This document shows positions 1 through 7,972 of a stretch of 64,000 nt of DNA, in pieces; position 1 is the stretch's first letter, and each line of letters begins with the position of its first letter. A model generated the notes under the pieces. It was not told the origin of the DNA and ran no database searches. It saw only the letters and a list, made by a program, of their open reading frames with translations. Source of the DNA: Pseudomonadales bacterium. Its GTDB lineage: Bacteria; Pseudomonadota; Gammaproteobacteria; Pseudomonadales; Azotimanducaceae. The DNA is taken from the NCBI GenBank assembly GCA_041395945.1, contig JAWKZN010000001.1:1488001-1552000 (forward strand), read 5' to 3'. Made by a program: the position numbers and the translations under genes.

Positions 1-654
1 GAGGATACCCTGGCAGTGGCGCGCAGCGGGGGAATCTCACGCTACCTGATCCTCGGGGCCGGCCTGGACACCTTCGCGCTGCGGCAACCGCAGCCCGGTA
101 TCGAGGTCGTGGAGATCGATCACCCTGCTACCCAGAACTGGAAGCGCTGGCTGCTGGGGCGATCCGGCCTTTCGATTCCCGCCCTGCTGAGCTTCCTGCC
201 CGTGGATTTCGAAAAAACAGCACTCCCGTCGGTGTGGGTAGACAAAGGCAGCATCGATTTCGTTTCCTGGCTGGGTACCACCTACTACCTGAGTCGAGAC
301 TCGATCCGCAGCACGCTCACCGCGCTGTCACAGCTGACTCGACCGGGCGCTCAACTCGTTTTCGATTACTGGAATGAAAACCCGACTGGCTCAGGTGGCA
401 GCGCCCTGCTCTGGGGAACCCGTCTTGCCGTCGCCCTGCAGGGAGAGCCCCTGCGGTCGCTGTTCAGCCCGGATGAAATCGAGCGGTTTGCGGCAGAGTG
501 CGGCTGGCACGTGCTGCAGAACTGCTCACCTGCTGCACAGAACCAGCGCTATCTCAGCAACCGCCGCGACGGACTGGCGGTACCCGGTTTCGCCCATCTG
601 CTGCACCTGCAGCGCGCAGAGACACCGGAGCAACGCCCCGCGAACTCAGTTTGA
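1..654 (+). CDS. SAM-dependent methyltransferase, leucine carboxyl methyltransferase-like (5'-partial)
   Basis: The reading frame is already open at base 1 and codes through the window edge, so this is the C-terminal part of a gene that begins upstream; the GTG at 16 is probably not the true start. The stretch RYLILGAGLDTFALR is the glycine-rich SAM-binding motif typical of the LCM/TIGR00027 family (PF04072), followed by an acidic VVEIDHP strand and the later WLGTTYYL and FDYWNE segments seen in these proteins. The family transfers methyl groups from SAM, and its substrates in bacteria are mostly unknown. The 3' end overlaps the convergent diheme cytochrome gene by 9 bases. The family call is firm; the substrate cannot be read from the sequence. 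Confidence 0.85.
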   Translation, partial: EDTLAVARSGGISRYLILGAGLDTFALRQPQPGIEVVEIDHPATQNWKRWLLGRSGLSIPALLSFLPVDFEKTALPSVWVDKGSIDFVSWLGTTYYLSRDSIRSTLTALSQLTRPGAQLVFDYWNENPTGSGGSALLWGTRLAVALQGEPLRSLFSPDEIERFAAECGWHVLQNCSPAAQNQRYLSNRRDGLAVPGFAHLLHLQRAETPEQRPANSV

Positions 655-1224
655 ATCCTCAGGTGTGTCCGCCTGCCCTCCCCACACGCTCGGTCCATAG
701 CCGGGGTGCAGGCGATCCTTATCGTAGATGCCCCTGGCCGCCTCTTTATGGCAATCGGCGCAGGGGCTGAGAAAGCCGACCTCCAGTTCCTTCACCTGCA
801 GCTGGATCGGAATCTCATAGTGCATGTTCACGAAAGCCGGTAACTCGGTGATGCGCAAAGGTGGCGGCGAAGGCAGGTTGCGTAACAGCCTGCTCATCGC
901 GGATGGCCGCCCTTTTTCCAGGCCGTGGGCGTCCAGGTAGGTGCCGATGTGGTCGACGGTGTCTTCATCCAGTGTCGCGTCTTCACCGAAGTGATCCTCG
1001 AGGCCCTCCATGATGCGCCGCCAGCTTGCAACCGGAAGCAGGTCGGGCGGATACGCCAGATGACAGGCCCCGCATTCATCGATATAGACGGCGTCTTCCG
1101 TAAACCTTGCCGGCTCGCCTGCAACCGCAAGTGCTATCACACCCCAGACACCGAAGACCAGCACACCGCCGAGCAATACCCCGCCAGATACCAGCCTCTG
1201 CAGACCCCATTTCGATAATTTCAT
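646..1224 (-). CDS. Diheme cytochrome c (DHC family)
   Basis: This is a 192-residue protein with an N-terminal hydrophobic signal/anchor (about residues 12-35) and two heme c motifs, CGACH at 51-55 and CADCH at 155-159. The segment after the first heme (AYPPDLLPVASWRRIMEGL) is characteristic of the DHC family (PF09626). In Rhodobacter sphaeroides DHC is the electron donor to SHP, the oxygen-binding cytochrome encoded beside it. Here the SHP-like gene lies 7 bp upstream and a cytochrome b gene precedes that, so the three form one minus-strand operon. The mature protein is expected in the periplasm, carrying electrons from the membrane cytochrome b to SHP. Confidence 0.9.
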   Translation of the reverse strand: MKLSKWGLQRLVSGGVLLGGVLVFGVWGVIALAVAGEPARFTEDAVYIDECGACHLAYPPDLLPVASWRRIMEGLEDHFGEDATLDEDTVDHIGTYLDAHGLEKGRPSAMSRLLRNLPSPPPLRITELPAFVNMHYEIPIQLQVKELEVGFLSPCADCHKEAARGIYDKDRLHPGYGPSVWGGQADTPEDSN

Positions 1225-1231
1225 GATCTGT

Positions 1232-1627
1232 CTACTGCTCCATCAGCCATACCAGCACATCACCTTTCTCCTGGGCCGTGCACTCACGGCGGAACGTCCA
1301 CTTGCAGTTGCGCAGGAACCACTTGTCGATCTTCTTCCGGTCGGTGAGCCGCTCCGCGTTCACCGAAGGTGCCATGGGCTCAATGATTTTACCCGTCCGC
1401 TCATGCCGGCCGCTGCCTCTCACTGCATCGGTGTGACAACTTGTGCAGCTGCGACCATTCTGATTCCGGAACCAGACCGCCCTGCCCGCCTCGGCCGTGA
1501 AATCCTCCATGGCCTGCGCACGAAGCTCGTCCAGCATCCGGTTAACCACCTCCGCAGCCTGACTCGAACTGCCGACCAGCACACCGACTAACAGCAAACA
1601 GCGCATGCCAGCCCGCAAAGCGATCAC
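1232..1627 (-). CDS. SHP-like monoheme cytochrome c (DUF1924)
   Basis: This is a 131-residue secreted cytochrome with a signal peptide (about residues 8-24) and one heme motif, CTSCH at 61-65. SHP, the sphaeroides heme protein, is unusual because an asparagine is the distal heme ligand and is displaced when O2 or NO binds. The segment MAPSVNAERLTD places N90 where that ligand is expected. A second ATG (codon 8) could be the true start. The gene overlaps the upstream cytochrome b gene by 4 bases (ATGA), which suggests translational coupling. Family membership is clear; the physiological role of SHP (oxygen, NO or nitro-compound chemistry) is unsettled even in model species. Confidence 0.88.
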   Translation of the reverse strand: MIALRAGMRCLLLVGVLVGSSSQAAEVVNRMLDELRAQAMEDFTAEAGRAVWFRNQNGRSCTSCHTDAVRGSGRHERTGKIIEPMAPSVNAERLTDRKKIDKWFLRNCKWTFRRECTAQEKGDVLVWLMEQ

Positions 1628-2268
1628 TGCTGTCTCGCGGAAGCCTGATCCGCGCCCGCCCGGACTGCCACATCAGCCTCTTCCGCCCCGCGCACTTTGC
1701 GCCCGGTAAACATCGCTGCGATGAGATTCTCCCTTAACGAGAAACTGGCCAGCAAAACACCGGCGATATGGACTACCACCAGCGCCATTGTGAAATCCGC
1801 GGAAAAATGATGCAGGCTGACAACCGGCTCCTGGCGCAGAGTCGCAACGAACGTGTTCGCCAGGGGGCCGCTGCCTTCCATGGCGAACAGTGACATCCCG
1901 GAACCGGCAGTAATCAGAAGGCTGACCAGCAGTACGGCAATCATCATCCCCCCGGCCGGATCATGGCCCGGGTATGCTTGCGCCCTGCCTCTGAGCAGCA
2001 ACCACAGATAGCGGACCGAACGCGCTGGAGACGTCAGAAAATCCGCAAAGCGGGCGTGGGACTCTCCCGCGAAACCCCAGAAGACCCGGAAGCCCACCAG
2101 CATTGCCACGGTGTAACCGGCGTGAACATGCAGCGCTATCCAGTCATTCTCGAGGAAATACGCCAGAAAGAAAAAGGCAGCCAGCGACCAGTGGAACAAT
2201 CGGACTAACGGATCCCATACAGCTTTGGCTTCTGAAGGTCCCGAGCTCATACCCTCGATGCTCATCAC
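1624..2268 (-). CDS. Cytochrome b561-type membrane subunit of the SHP/DHC operon
   Basis: This 214-residue protein has four predicted membrane helices (about 28-42, 50-66, 106-126 and 152-172). Histidines lie in the first helix (RLFHWSLAAFF), the second region (LHVHAGYTV), and the third/fourth (SLHHFSADFTMALVVVHIAG), which fits b-heme ligation as in the Ni/Fe-hydrogenase cytochrome b / b561 family (PF01292). It is first in the minus-strand operon with SHP and DHC and overlaps SHP by 4 bases. The expected role is to pass electrons from the quinol pool to DHC. The arrangement matches the known three-gene SHP locus. Confidence 0.88.
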   Translation of the reverse strand: MMSIEGMSSGPSEAKAVWDPLVRLFHWSLAAFFFLAYFLENDWIALHVHAGYTVAMLVGFRVFWGFAGESHARFADFLTSPARSVRYLWLLLRGRAQAYPGHDPAGGMMIAVLLVSLLITAGSGMSLFAMEGSGPLANTFVATLRQEPVVSLHHFSADFTMALVVVHIAGVLLASFSLRENLIAAMFTGRKVRGAEEADVAVRAGADQASARQQ

Positions 2269-2292
2269 CGCGACCAGGTTCCCCTGAGGATA

Positions 2293-2910
2293 TCAGCCCG
2301 ACCCGGTGCGAGGGGAAGCGATCACGTCGGCAATTTCGATTGCAAGCTGATGCGGGTCGAGGTGGGTAATGAGCTGATCGAACAGAGCTATGCGCGTACT
2401 GAGATCTTCGAGCCCAAGGCGCGGGTGCAGATAGAGTTCCACTTTCTGATGTCTGATCCAGATCTCCCGGCCCCTGGCTTCCTGCAGCCAGTCGAAAATG
2501 GCCTCCACACTCCAACGGTGCGTGTTCAGAGCGGAAGCGATCCGCCGCACCAGAATGGTGGTTGTGGTCACGGCCTGAACATTGATGGTGGCGGTATTGG
2601 TGCGGATTTCTGCGGTATCCCGCACGCTCAGTCGGTAGTCTGGAAATTCGATGGTATCGCCGGGTTGAATCTTCCTCGGCTGGTCCGCAGGTACTTTTTC
2701 GCCGTTGAGGTAGGTGGGATTGCGGCCGAAAACGATCAGCTGGTAGATGTCGCCTTCTTTACTGATCCTCGCGTGGGCCCGGGAGATCCGGCTGGAATTG
2801 CTCAGACAGAGGTCGTTGCGCTGGCCGCGACCGATGGAGAACGGCCAGCGACGGACCCGCACGAACTCGAAATCACCGCCTGCGAAGGAAACACCGAACT
2901 GCAGCGCCAT
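2293..2910 (-). CDS. FHA domain protein
   Basis: The N-terminal half of this 205-residue protein is a forkhead-associated domain: IGRGQRNDL (26-34) supplies the conserved GR, SSRISRAHARI (39-49) supplies the S-R-x-x-H signature, and NPTYLNGEKV (64-73) the N-G turn. FHA domains bind phosphothreonine peptides. The C-terminal part (about 120-205) has no domain I recognise and may be a partner-binding or regulatory segment. No Ser/Thr kinase lies nearby, so the phosphorylated partner is unknown. The protein has no signal peptide or membrane helix and should be cytoplasmic. Confidence 0.85.
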   Translation of the reverse strand: MALQFGVSFAGGDFEFVRVRRWPFSIGRGQRNDLCLSNSSRISRAHARISKEGDIYQLIVFGRNPTYLNGEKVPADQPRKIQPGDTIEFPDYRLSVRDTAEIRTNTATINVQAVTTTTILVRRIASALNTHRWSVEAIFDWLQEARGREIWIRHQKVELYLHPRLGLEDLSTRIALFDQLITHLDPHQLAIEIADVIASPRTGSG

Positions 2911-3113
2911 TTATTTGAGAAGCCTCAGCATCTATCGATTGTAGTCAGATCTCTCCAGATCCCCGATTTCTGCTGGGCCGCATGCTAACAGGTGGCTGGC
3001 CTGTATGTATGAATTTTGTAAATCAATTCCCCGCGGTTCGCTTCCGCTGACAACACTCCGGCACCCCGATCTTCGGGTATGGGTTTATCACTCCATCCTT
3101 TTATATCAATTGG

Positions 3114-3851
3114 TTACAGAGTTCTTCTTACGATTTCATTAGAGTATGCGCTTTCGTTTCCGTCCGCATCCAGGGCCGTCATCGCCACATAATATGTGCC
3201 GGAAGGCAGCGCAATCGTAGCGCTGGAAGCTGAGGGGTTATTGACCGCTGAATCACCGGTGTAGTTGCGCGACACCTGACCGTAGTAGATCCGATAACCG
3301 GCCAGATCCGTCAGCGGGCTGCCATCAACGTTCTGGGTCGGTGCCTGCCAGTTCAATGCCAGACTGCCGGTCACGCTGATCGTGATCATGCTGACCGCAG
3401 TCCCGCCAGCTCCCGAACAGCTGAGCGAGTATGTCGTGTTGGCGGTGACAGGCCCCGTGGATTGACTGCCTGAGATGCCTCTCGAGCCACTCCAGCCGCC
3501 ACTGGCGCTGCAACTGCTCGCATCGGTCGAACTCCAGCTCAGTGTGGTCGCCGCGCCGCTGTTGAGATTTGCGGAGGCGCTGGTCAGACGGACGCTCGGT
3601 GCAGGTGCCGATCCCGGCACGGCGGGTGTTGCAGGGGTGGACGGCGTGGTCGGGGCCGGCACAGCGGGGGTCGTGGTCGCCGGGGTAGTCGGAGGCGGTG
3701 CGGGTGTGCCGAGGGTCGGTGACTTGGTATCCGCCACAGAAAACGGCCCCTGGGTAACGGGCGCAGAGCGCTCACTGGAGCTGCCCGAGCAGCCTCCGAG
3801 CAGCAGAATCGAACACAGCGTGGTCGTGCAGATGAGGTTTCGTCTAGACAT
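3114..3851 (-). CDS. Fibronectin type III-like surface lipoprotein with Pro/Thr/Ala linker
   Basis: The chosen start at 3851 gives MSRRNLICTTTLCSILLLGGC, a classic lipoprotein signal with the lipobox cysteine at 21; the frame is open further upstream to 4019, but that extension lacks signal-peptide character. After the lipidation site comes a low-complexity Pro/Ala/Thr/Val linker (about 45-80). Next is an Ig-like segment (LTSASANLNSGAATTLSWSS) and a C-terminal fibronectin type III-like domain (GYRIYYGQ ... SGTYYVAMTALDADGNESAYSN). Such domains mediate adhesion or stalk-like presentation of a partner. The gene stands alone, and its ligand is unknown. A rho-independent terminator is not obvious downstream. 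Confidence 0.75.
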   Translation of the reverse strand: MSRRNLICTTTLCSILLLGGCSGSSSERSAPVTQGPFSVADTKSPTLGTPAPPPTTPATTTPAVPAPTTPSTPATPAVPGSAPAPSVRLTSASANLNSGAATTLSWSSTDASSCSASGGWSGSRGISGSQSTGPVTANTTYSLSCSGAGGTAVSMITISVTGSLALNWQAPTQNVDGSPLTDLAGYRIYYGQVSRNYTGDSAVNNPSASSATIALPSGTYYVAMTALDADGNESAYSNEIVRRTL

Positions 3852-4312
3852 TGTGGACCTGTGTGGCACACAGCTGACCCGACCCCGCAAGGGACCAGGG
3901 CGCTGAAAGATTGGTTTAAGGAGGCGGAAGCCGGCGTTTCGACCGGCCCCGCCGTCTCGTGCATGCGGGGAGCACATGCAGGAATCGCGCTCAATGGTCA
4001 CCCGGAGTGCGCGTTCCATGGCTTTCGAACTCTAGGGAAGGATGCCGGGCAGCACCTGTGGACAAGCTGTGGATTACCTGCTGAGACGGTCAGATACGGC
4101 ATTTTCCCGGACCGGCCGCTGTTGCCAGGGCCGACGGCGGCCGCCCCGTTACCGCAGAAACGCCTGGGCGGGACGGAATGCATCACCGGCCGGCAACCGG
4201 GAGGCGCACCATCGGTGATACCATTGGCAGACCCTGGCCCAGCCGTCGGCCACCACCGGGCTGATCCGGGATACACCCTTAATCCGGGATACACCCTTAA
4301 AGGGAGACGACA
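3852..4312. other. Intergenic region of 461 bp upstream of the PHA genes
   Basis: No credible gene is seen on either strand. It must hold the leader of the divergent fibronectin-type lipoprotein and the promoter of the PHA operon. The only clear structure is the 18-bp tandem repeat immediately before the phaE-like start, listed separately. Confidence 0.5.
4264..4299 (+). repeat. Perfect 18-bp tandem duplication in the phaE-like leader
   Basis: The unit ATCCGGGATACACCCTTA is present twice with no spacer (4264-4281 and 4282-4299). It ends 13 bases before the start codon at 4313 and sits directly upstream of the ribosome binding site AGGGAG. It may be a replication-slippage duplication or a duplicated protein-binding site. 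Confidence 0.9.
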
Positions 4313-4738
4313 ATGAGCAAGGAATCCCCCCCGGATCCGGCAGACGCCTTCCGCGAGACCCTCACCCGCTGGGAACGCGGATTCGATTCCCTGGCCAATC
4401 AGCTCATGGGCACGGAAGGGTTCAGCCAGTCCATGAATCAGATGCAGGACCTGCGTCTGGGTATGCAGAAGCTCTACAAGGACTTCATGACCCAGAATCT
4501 GAGCAACGCCAACATGCCGTCCCGGGACGACCTGCTGCGGGTTGCAGAATCCGTACAGGAGCTGAACCGGCGTATGCTGCGGATCGAGGCAATGCTTGAA
4601 GACATTCTTCCGCTGAAAGGCCAGAACATGCCGGATCAGCGCAAGGGACCACCGAGGACCAGGAAACCACCAGGCACCACACCCACCGGGGCGAGCGCAC
4701 CCGCAAAAACACCTGCGAAAGAAGGAAAGCCCACATGA
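4313..4738 (+). CDS. Short PhaE-like subunit of class III PHA synthase
   Basis: This 141-residue, largely helical protein is encoded immediately upstream of, and overlapping by 4 bases (ATGA), a PhaC-type synthase. The segment DDLLRVAESVQELNRRMLRIEAMLEDI (about 66-92) resembles the conserved C-terminal helix of PhaE subunits. Characterised PhaE proteins are about 350 residues, so this one is less than half that size and ends in a Pro/Lys/Thr-rich tail. The RBS AGGGAG lies 7 bases before the ATG. It is probably a minimal activator partner for PhaC. A phasin-like granule protein is the alternative. Confidence 0.65.
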   Translation: MSKESPPDPADAFRETLTRWERGFDSLANQLMGTEGFSQSMNQMQDLRLGMQKLYKDFMTQNLSNANMPSRDDLLRVAESVQELNRRMLRIEAMLEDILPLKGQNMPDQRKGPPRTRKPPGTTPTGASAPAKTPAKEGKPT

Positions 4739-5817
4739 GCGAAGCATCTGCCCAGGAGACGGACGGACTGCGGGAACGCGCCCAGGCCATCGTCGATCGC
4801 GCCATTCAGCGCAGCATCAAGGGACTGGAATTTGTCACCGCACCGAAGCCGCCGGTAGGACTCACCCCGAAGGATGTGATCTACCAGCGCGGCACCCTGC
4901 GCCTTTATCACTATCACGCGCAGACCGACGAGGTCTATCGGATCCCCGTACTGCTGGTGATGGCAACCACGAACAAAGCGTTCGTTTTTGATCTCGCACC
5001 CGGACAGAGCATGGTCGAATACCTGCTCCGCCAGGGTTTCGATGTGTTTGTGATCGACTGGGAAGCACCGACTCCGGAAGAGCGCGGCCTCAAACTGGAG
5101 GATTACACCCAGGATTTCCTGCCGACCTGCGTGCGCAAAGTGCAGCAGGTCAGCGGCGAGACCGACGTGTCCATCATCGGTTACTGCATGGGTGGCGTGT
5201 TGTCCCTGATCTACGCAGCAACCCACGCAGACGGTCCTCTGAAAAACCTCGTCTGTCTCACCACACCCGTCGACTGGCACAAGATGGGGCTCAACAACGT
5301 CTGGCAGGACCAGCGCTACTTCGACGTCGACCGGCTGGTAGACACTCTGGGGATCATCCCCGCGGACTTCGTAACCCAGGGTTTCGAGATGCAGCGACCG
5401 GCCCAGAAGATCGCCGGACAACTGCGGGTGTGGGAGCAGATGTGGAACGACGAATTCGTGAAGTCTTACCGGGTCTTCGACCGCTGGGGTAATGAGACGC
5501 TGCCACTGGCCGGTGAATACATGCGCCAGACCACCAGGGAACTGAGCTGGGGTAACAAGCTGTTCACCGGAGAACTGGTGGTCGGCGGCAAGCCTGCAAA
5601 ACTGTCAAATATCAAAGTGCCGCTGCTCACCATCGTCGCGGAACACGACCATCTGGTGCCTTATGAGTGCAGCAAACCCCTGATGAAACTGGTCAGCTCA
5701 CACGACAAGGAAGAGGTTCTCCTGAAAGGTGGACATGTCAGTCTGATCGCCGGGCCCAACGCAGTACGCAGAATGTGGCCCCGACTCGATGCCTGGCTGG
5801 CGGAGCGTTCAGTATGA
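4735..5817 (+). CDS. phaC: Class III poly(3-hydroxyalkanoate) synthase catalytic subunit
   Basis: This 360-residue alpha/beta-hydrolase-fold synthase polymerises (R)-3-hydroxyacyl-CoA into PHA granules. The lipase-like box GYCMGG gives the nucleophile C151. D305 (in EHDHLVP) and H334 (in GGHVSL) complete the triad at almost the positions known for the Allochromatium vinosum enzyme. The length fits class III PhaC (about 355) rather than the 560-590 residues of class I/II. It overlaps the PhaE-like gene upstream and the GNAT gene downstream by ATGA junctions, so all three are translationally coupled. Confidence 0.93.
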   Translation: MSEASAQETDGLRERAQAIVDRAIQRSIKGLEFVTAPKPPVGLTPKDVIYQRGTLRLYHYHAQTDEVYRIPVLLVMATTNKAFVFDLAPGQSMVEYLLRQGFDVFVIDWEAPTPEERGLKLEDYTQDFLPTCVRKVQQVSGETDVSIIGYCMGGVLSLIYAATHADGPLKNLVCLTTPVDWHKMGLNNVWQDQRYFDVDRLVDTLGIIPADFVTQGFEMQRPAQKIAGQLRVWEQMWNDEFVKSYRVFDRWGNETLPLAGEYMRQTTRELSWGNKLFTGELVVGGKPAKLSNIKVPLLTIVAEHDHLVPYECSKPLMKLVSSHDKEEVLLKGGHVSLIAGPNAVRRMWPRLDAWLAERSV

Positions 5818-6404
5818 CTCAACCGGAATCCCGCTACCCGCGAACCGTCGAACTCTCCAGTTCCCGAATCGAGTTACGACTCATGACCCCGGCCGATGAA
5901 CAGTCCGTACTGGAATTCGCACGCACCCTGCCCGCACACGATCTGCTGTTTCTGCGCCGGGATATCACCCAGCCGAAAGTTCTGTCTGCCTGGATCAGGG
6001 AACTCGAAGCCGGCACTATCACCAGCCTCCTCGCACTTCGTGAGGGTAAGCTGCTCGGCTGTTCGGCCGTCGTGCGGGACGAACACTCCTGGTCACCCCA
6101 TGTCGGAGAATTACGGGTGCTGTTAAGCCCGGAACAGAGAGAAAAGGGTCTCGGGCGCACCCTCATCCAGGAAAGTTTCATTCTTGCCCTGTCTCAGGGA
6201 CTGGAAAAACTCACCGCCCAGATGACAGCAGATCAGCAGGCCGCGATCGCCGTCTTCGAAGGACTTGGTTTTCGAGCGGAGGCGCTGCTGCGCGACCATG
6301 TGCGGGACGCTTCCGGTGCCAAACACGACATCGTCATTCTCTCCCATGATGTGGCGGAGTTTCAGGCGAAACTGCAACAGTACGGACTCAAGGAAGCGTT
6401 TTAG
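5814..6404 (+). CDS. GNAT family N-acetyltransferase in the PHA operon
   Basis: This 196-residue protein starts at the ATG that overlaps the phaC stop codon. The GNAT core is visible: strands in VGELRVLLSPEQREKGLGRTLIQESF (about 96-121), which carries the acetyl-CoA-binding R/Q-x-x-G-x-G/A-like pattern (EQREKGLGRTL), followed by AVFEGLGFRAEALLRDHVRDASGAKHDIVILSHD. The substrate cannot be inferred. The tight coupling to PHA synthase is notable because GNATs are not a standard part of PHA operons. Its 3' end overlaps the convergent M23 peptidase gene by 17 bases. Confidence 0.82.
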   Translation: MTQPESRYPRTVELSSSRIELRLMTPADEQSVLEFARTLPAHDLLFLRRDITQPKVLSAWIRELEAGTITSLLALREGKLLGCSAVVRDEHSWSPHVGELRVLLSPEQREKGLGRTLIQESFILALSQGLEKLTAQMTADQQAAIAVFEGLGFRAEALLRDHVRDASGAKHDIVILSHDVAEFQAKLQQYGLKEAF

Positions 6405-7275
6405 GCTGGCGCACAGCAGACGGGTTCAGGTAGCGCATCCCGCTGACCAGATGCTCCTCGCCTGATCCGGTCGCGAAGCGCAGGTTGAAGGTTTCGTAAA
6501 GCGTCCCGTCGTGCAGGGTCGATACGCTGAAATGCAGATGCTCACCGGTGCTGAAACCCGTATTTCCGGACACACCGATCATCTCCCCCGCATCGACCAG
6601 GTCCTGTTCCGAGACCCTCACCCCCTGATGGGCGAGATGCAGATATTTTCCGATGGTCCCATCGCTGTGCAGAATCCAGACGTGATTGGCCGAAGCCTCT
6701 CCCTGCAGACTTCGGGCATCCGAGTCCTGAAACACGCTGACCACTCTGCCTCCGCGGGCTGCATGTACCGGCGTGCCGATCGGCATGGCGAAATCCAGAG
6801 CGAACCGGTTCCCGGTGTGATGGGTCGTCAGATTGGTGTGGCTCTGAGTCACTTCGAAAGCCGAATCCGGTGCGTAAGGCAGCCGATAGAGGTATCCATC
6901 GTCATGCGGGTAGCGCTCGTGCCCGTAATGAATACGGTACTCATAACTCCAGCGACGACCATCGTTTGGCAGCGCCACCAGTTCGACCCGCTGAGGCTGG
7001 TCGAGGGTCAGCAGGAACGGCTTTGCGGAATCCGGATAGCCCTGCAGAAACAGGCCGAAACTCAATGGTTTAATGGTGCGGTTGTCGACAATCAGGCGTA
7101 TCTGAGCCGCCTTGAAAACCTCTACACAGAGCAGGTCGGCGTTGCAGTTGACGTTGACGGGATGATCAGCTGCAAGCGCGGTCAGGTCTGCCATCAGCAG
7201 CAGGACGAGGCAGAAGAGAGAGCGGAACAGACAGATCTGGCAACCCTCCGCTTCAGAGCGCCGCGAGAACCACAT
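6388..7275 (-). CDS. M23 family metallopeptidase (secreted)
   Basis: The C-terminal half is a peptidase M23 (LytM-like) domain with Zn-ligand motifs: NRFALDFAMPIGTPVHAARGG supplies the Asp of the HxxxD site and GEHLHFSV the HxH. The N-terminal half is a beta-rich region without a name. A signal peptide (CLFRSLFCLVLLLMADLTALAA) lies near the start. The ATG at 7275 was chosen because it leaves only this leader; the frame is open to 7392 but that would run deep into the neighbouring dioxygenase gene. As placed, it overlaps the upstream dioxygenase by 23 bases. Expected role: periplasmic cleavage of peptidoglycan or of another peptide. Confidence 0.83.
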   Translation of the reverse strand: MWFSRRSEAEGCQICLFRSLFCLVLLLMADLTALAADHPVNVNCNADLLCVEVFKAAQIRLIVDNRTIKPLSFGLFLQGYPDSAKPFLLTLDQPQRVELVALPNDGRRWSYEYRIHYGHERYPHDDGYLYRLPYAPDSAFEVTQSHTNLTTHHTGNRFALDFAMPIGTPVHAARGGRVVSVFQDSDARSLQGEASANHVWILHSDGTIGKYLHLAHQGVRVSEQDLVDAGEMIGVSGNTGFSTGEHLHFSVSTLHDGTLYETFNLRFATGSGEEHLVSGMRYLNPSAVRQPKTLP

Positions 7276-7924
7276 CGAACTGAAAAAGCGGCAGCGCAGT
7301 AGCTGCATCGGTCTGCTCGGCGACGATAAGTCGCGGCCTCTGTGCCGCTGCCAACTTGGCGATTTCCGCATCCTGCGCCAGCAGTGGGTCACCCTGAAAG
7401 TACATCTGGGTGGTCAGTGATCGGTAGCCTTGCCTGGATATCTTGAAATGTATGTGCCGGCAGCGCCAGCCGCTGGCGCCCAGATACTCCAGTGAGTAAG
7501 GACCGGGTTTGATTGTCCTGAATCCATACTCACCACCGGCCGCGGTGGTTACCGTTCCCCAACCCTGAAAATTCTCATCCAACGGTTGCGGATTGGGGTC
7601 CCGGGGATGGGCATAGCGTCCGTAGTGATTGGCCTGCCAGATCTCCACGAGCGCATCCTGCACAGGCGCCCCCTCGACATCGAGAATCCGTCCGCGCACC
7701 AGGATGACGCTACCGACGGCCGTTGCGGAGCGATCCCCCACTGTTGTCAGATCCAGATCGGTGTCGGCCTGCTTGTCGACGGGATAGAAGGGCCCTTCGA
7801 TCTGTGCAGGGGTCGGTGACCGGGTGCCCGCGAACACCCGTGCACCCGAGGACACCGACAGGCCGAAGCCGGCCCCCAGCCCCAGAGTGATCCGTCTTCT
7901 GGTTGGATTGAATCCGTTGGACAT
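7253..7924 (-). CDS. Intradiol ring-cleavage dioxygenase with Tat-type leader
   Basis: This 223-residue protein (from the ATG at 7924) belongs to the protocatechuate 3,4-dioxygenase/catechol 1,2-dioxygenase superfamily. All four Fe(III) ligands can be placed: Y104 (HYGRY), Y143 (KPGPY), H157 and H159 (RCRHIHF). The QIEGPFYP motif near the N-terminus is also typical. The leader TRRRITLGLGAGFGLSVSSG resembles a twin-arginine signal, which fits the exported single-subunit dioxygenases of unknown aromatic substrate rather than the cytoplasmic PcaGH enzyme. No catabolic operon surrounds it; only the M23 peptidase gene follows. A decayed paralogue lies at 15527-15960. Confidence 0.87.
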   Translation of the reverse strand: MSNGFNPTRRRITLGLGAGFGLSVSSGARVFAGTRSPTPAQIEGPFYPVDKQADTDLDLTTVGDRSATAVGSVILVRGRILDVEGAPVQDALVEIWQANHYGRYAHPRDPNPQPLDENFQGWGTVTTAAGGEYGFRTIKPGPYSLEYLGASGWRCRHIHFKISRQGYRSLTTQMYFQGDPLLAQDAEIAKLAAAQRPRLIVAEQTDAATALPLFQFDVVLAAL

Positions 7925-7972
7925 AGCCCCTCCAGCCCGCACAGTCGCATGCACCGGCCATCCCAGCCACCC

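Noticed and set aside
3998..4747. 249-codon minus-strand frame over the phaE-like gene
   Set aside because: It covers the non-coding leader and the antisense of the coupled PHA gene; no family resemblance.
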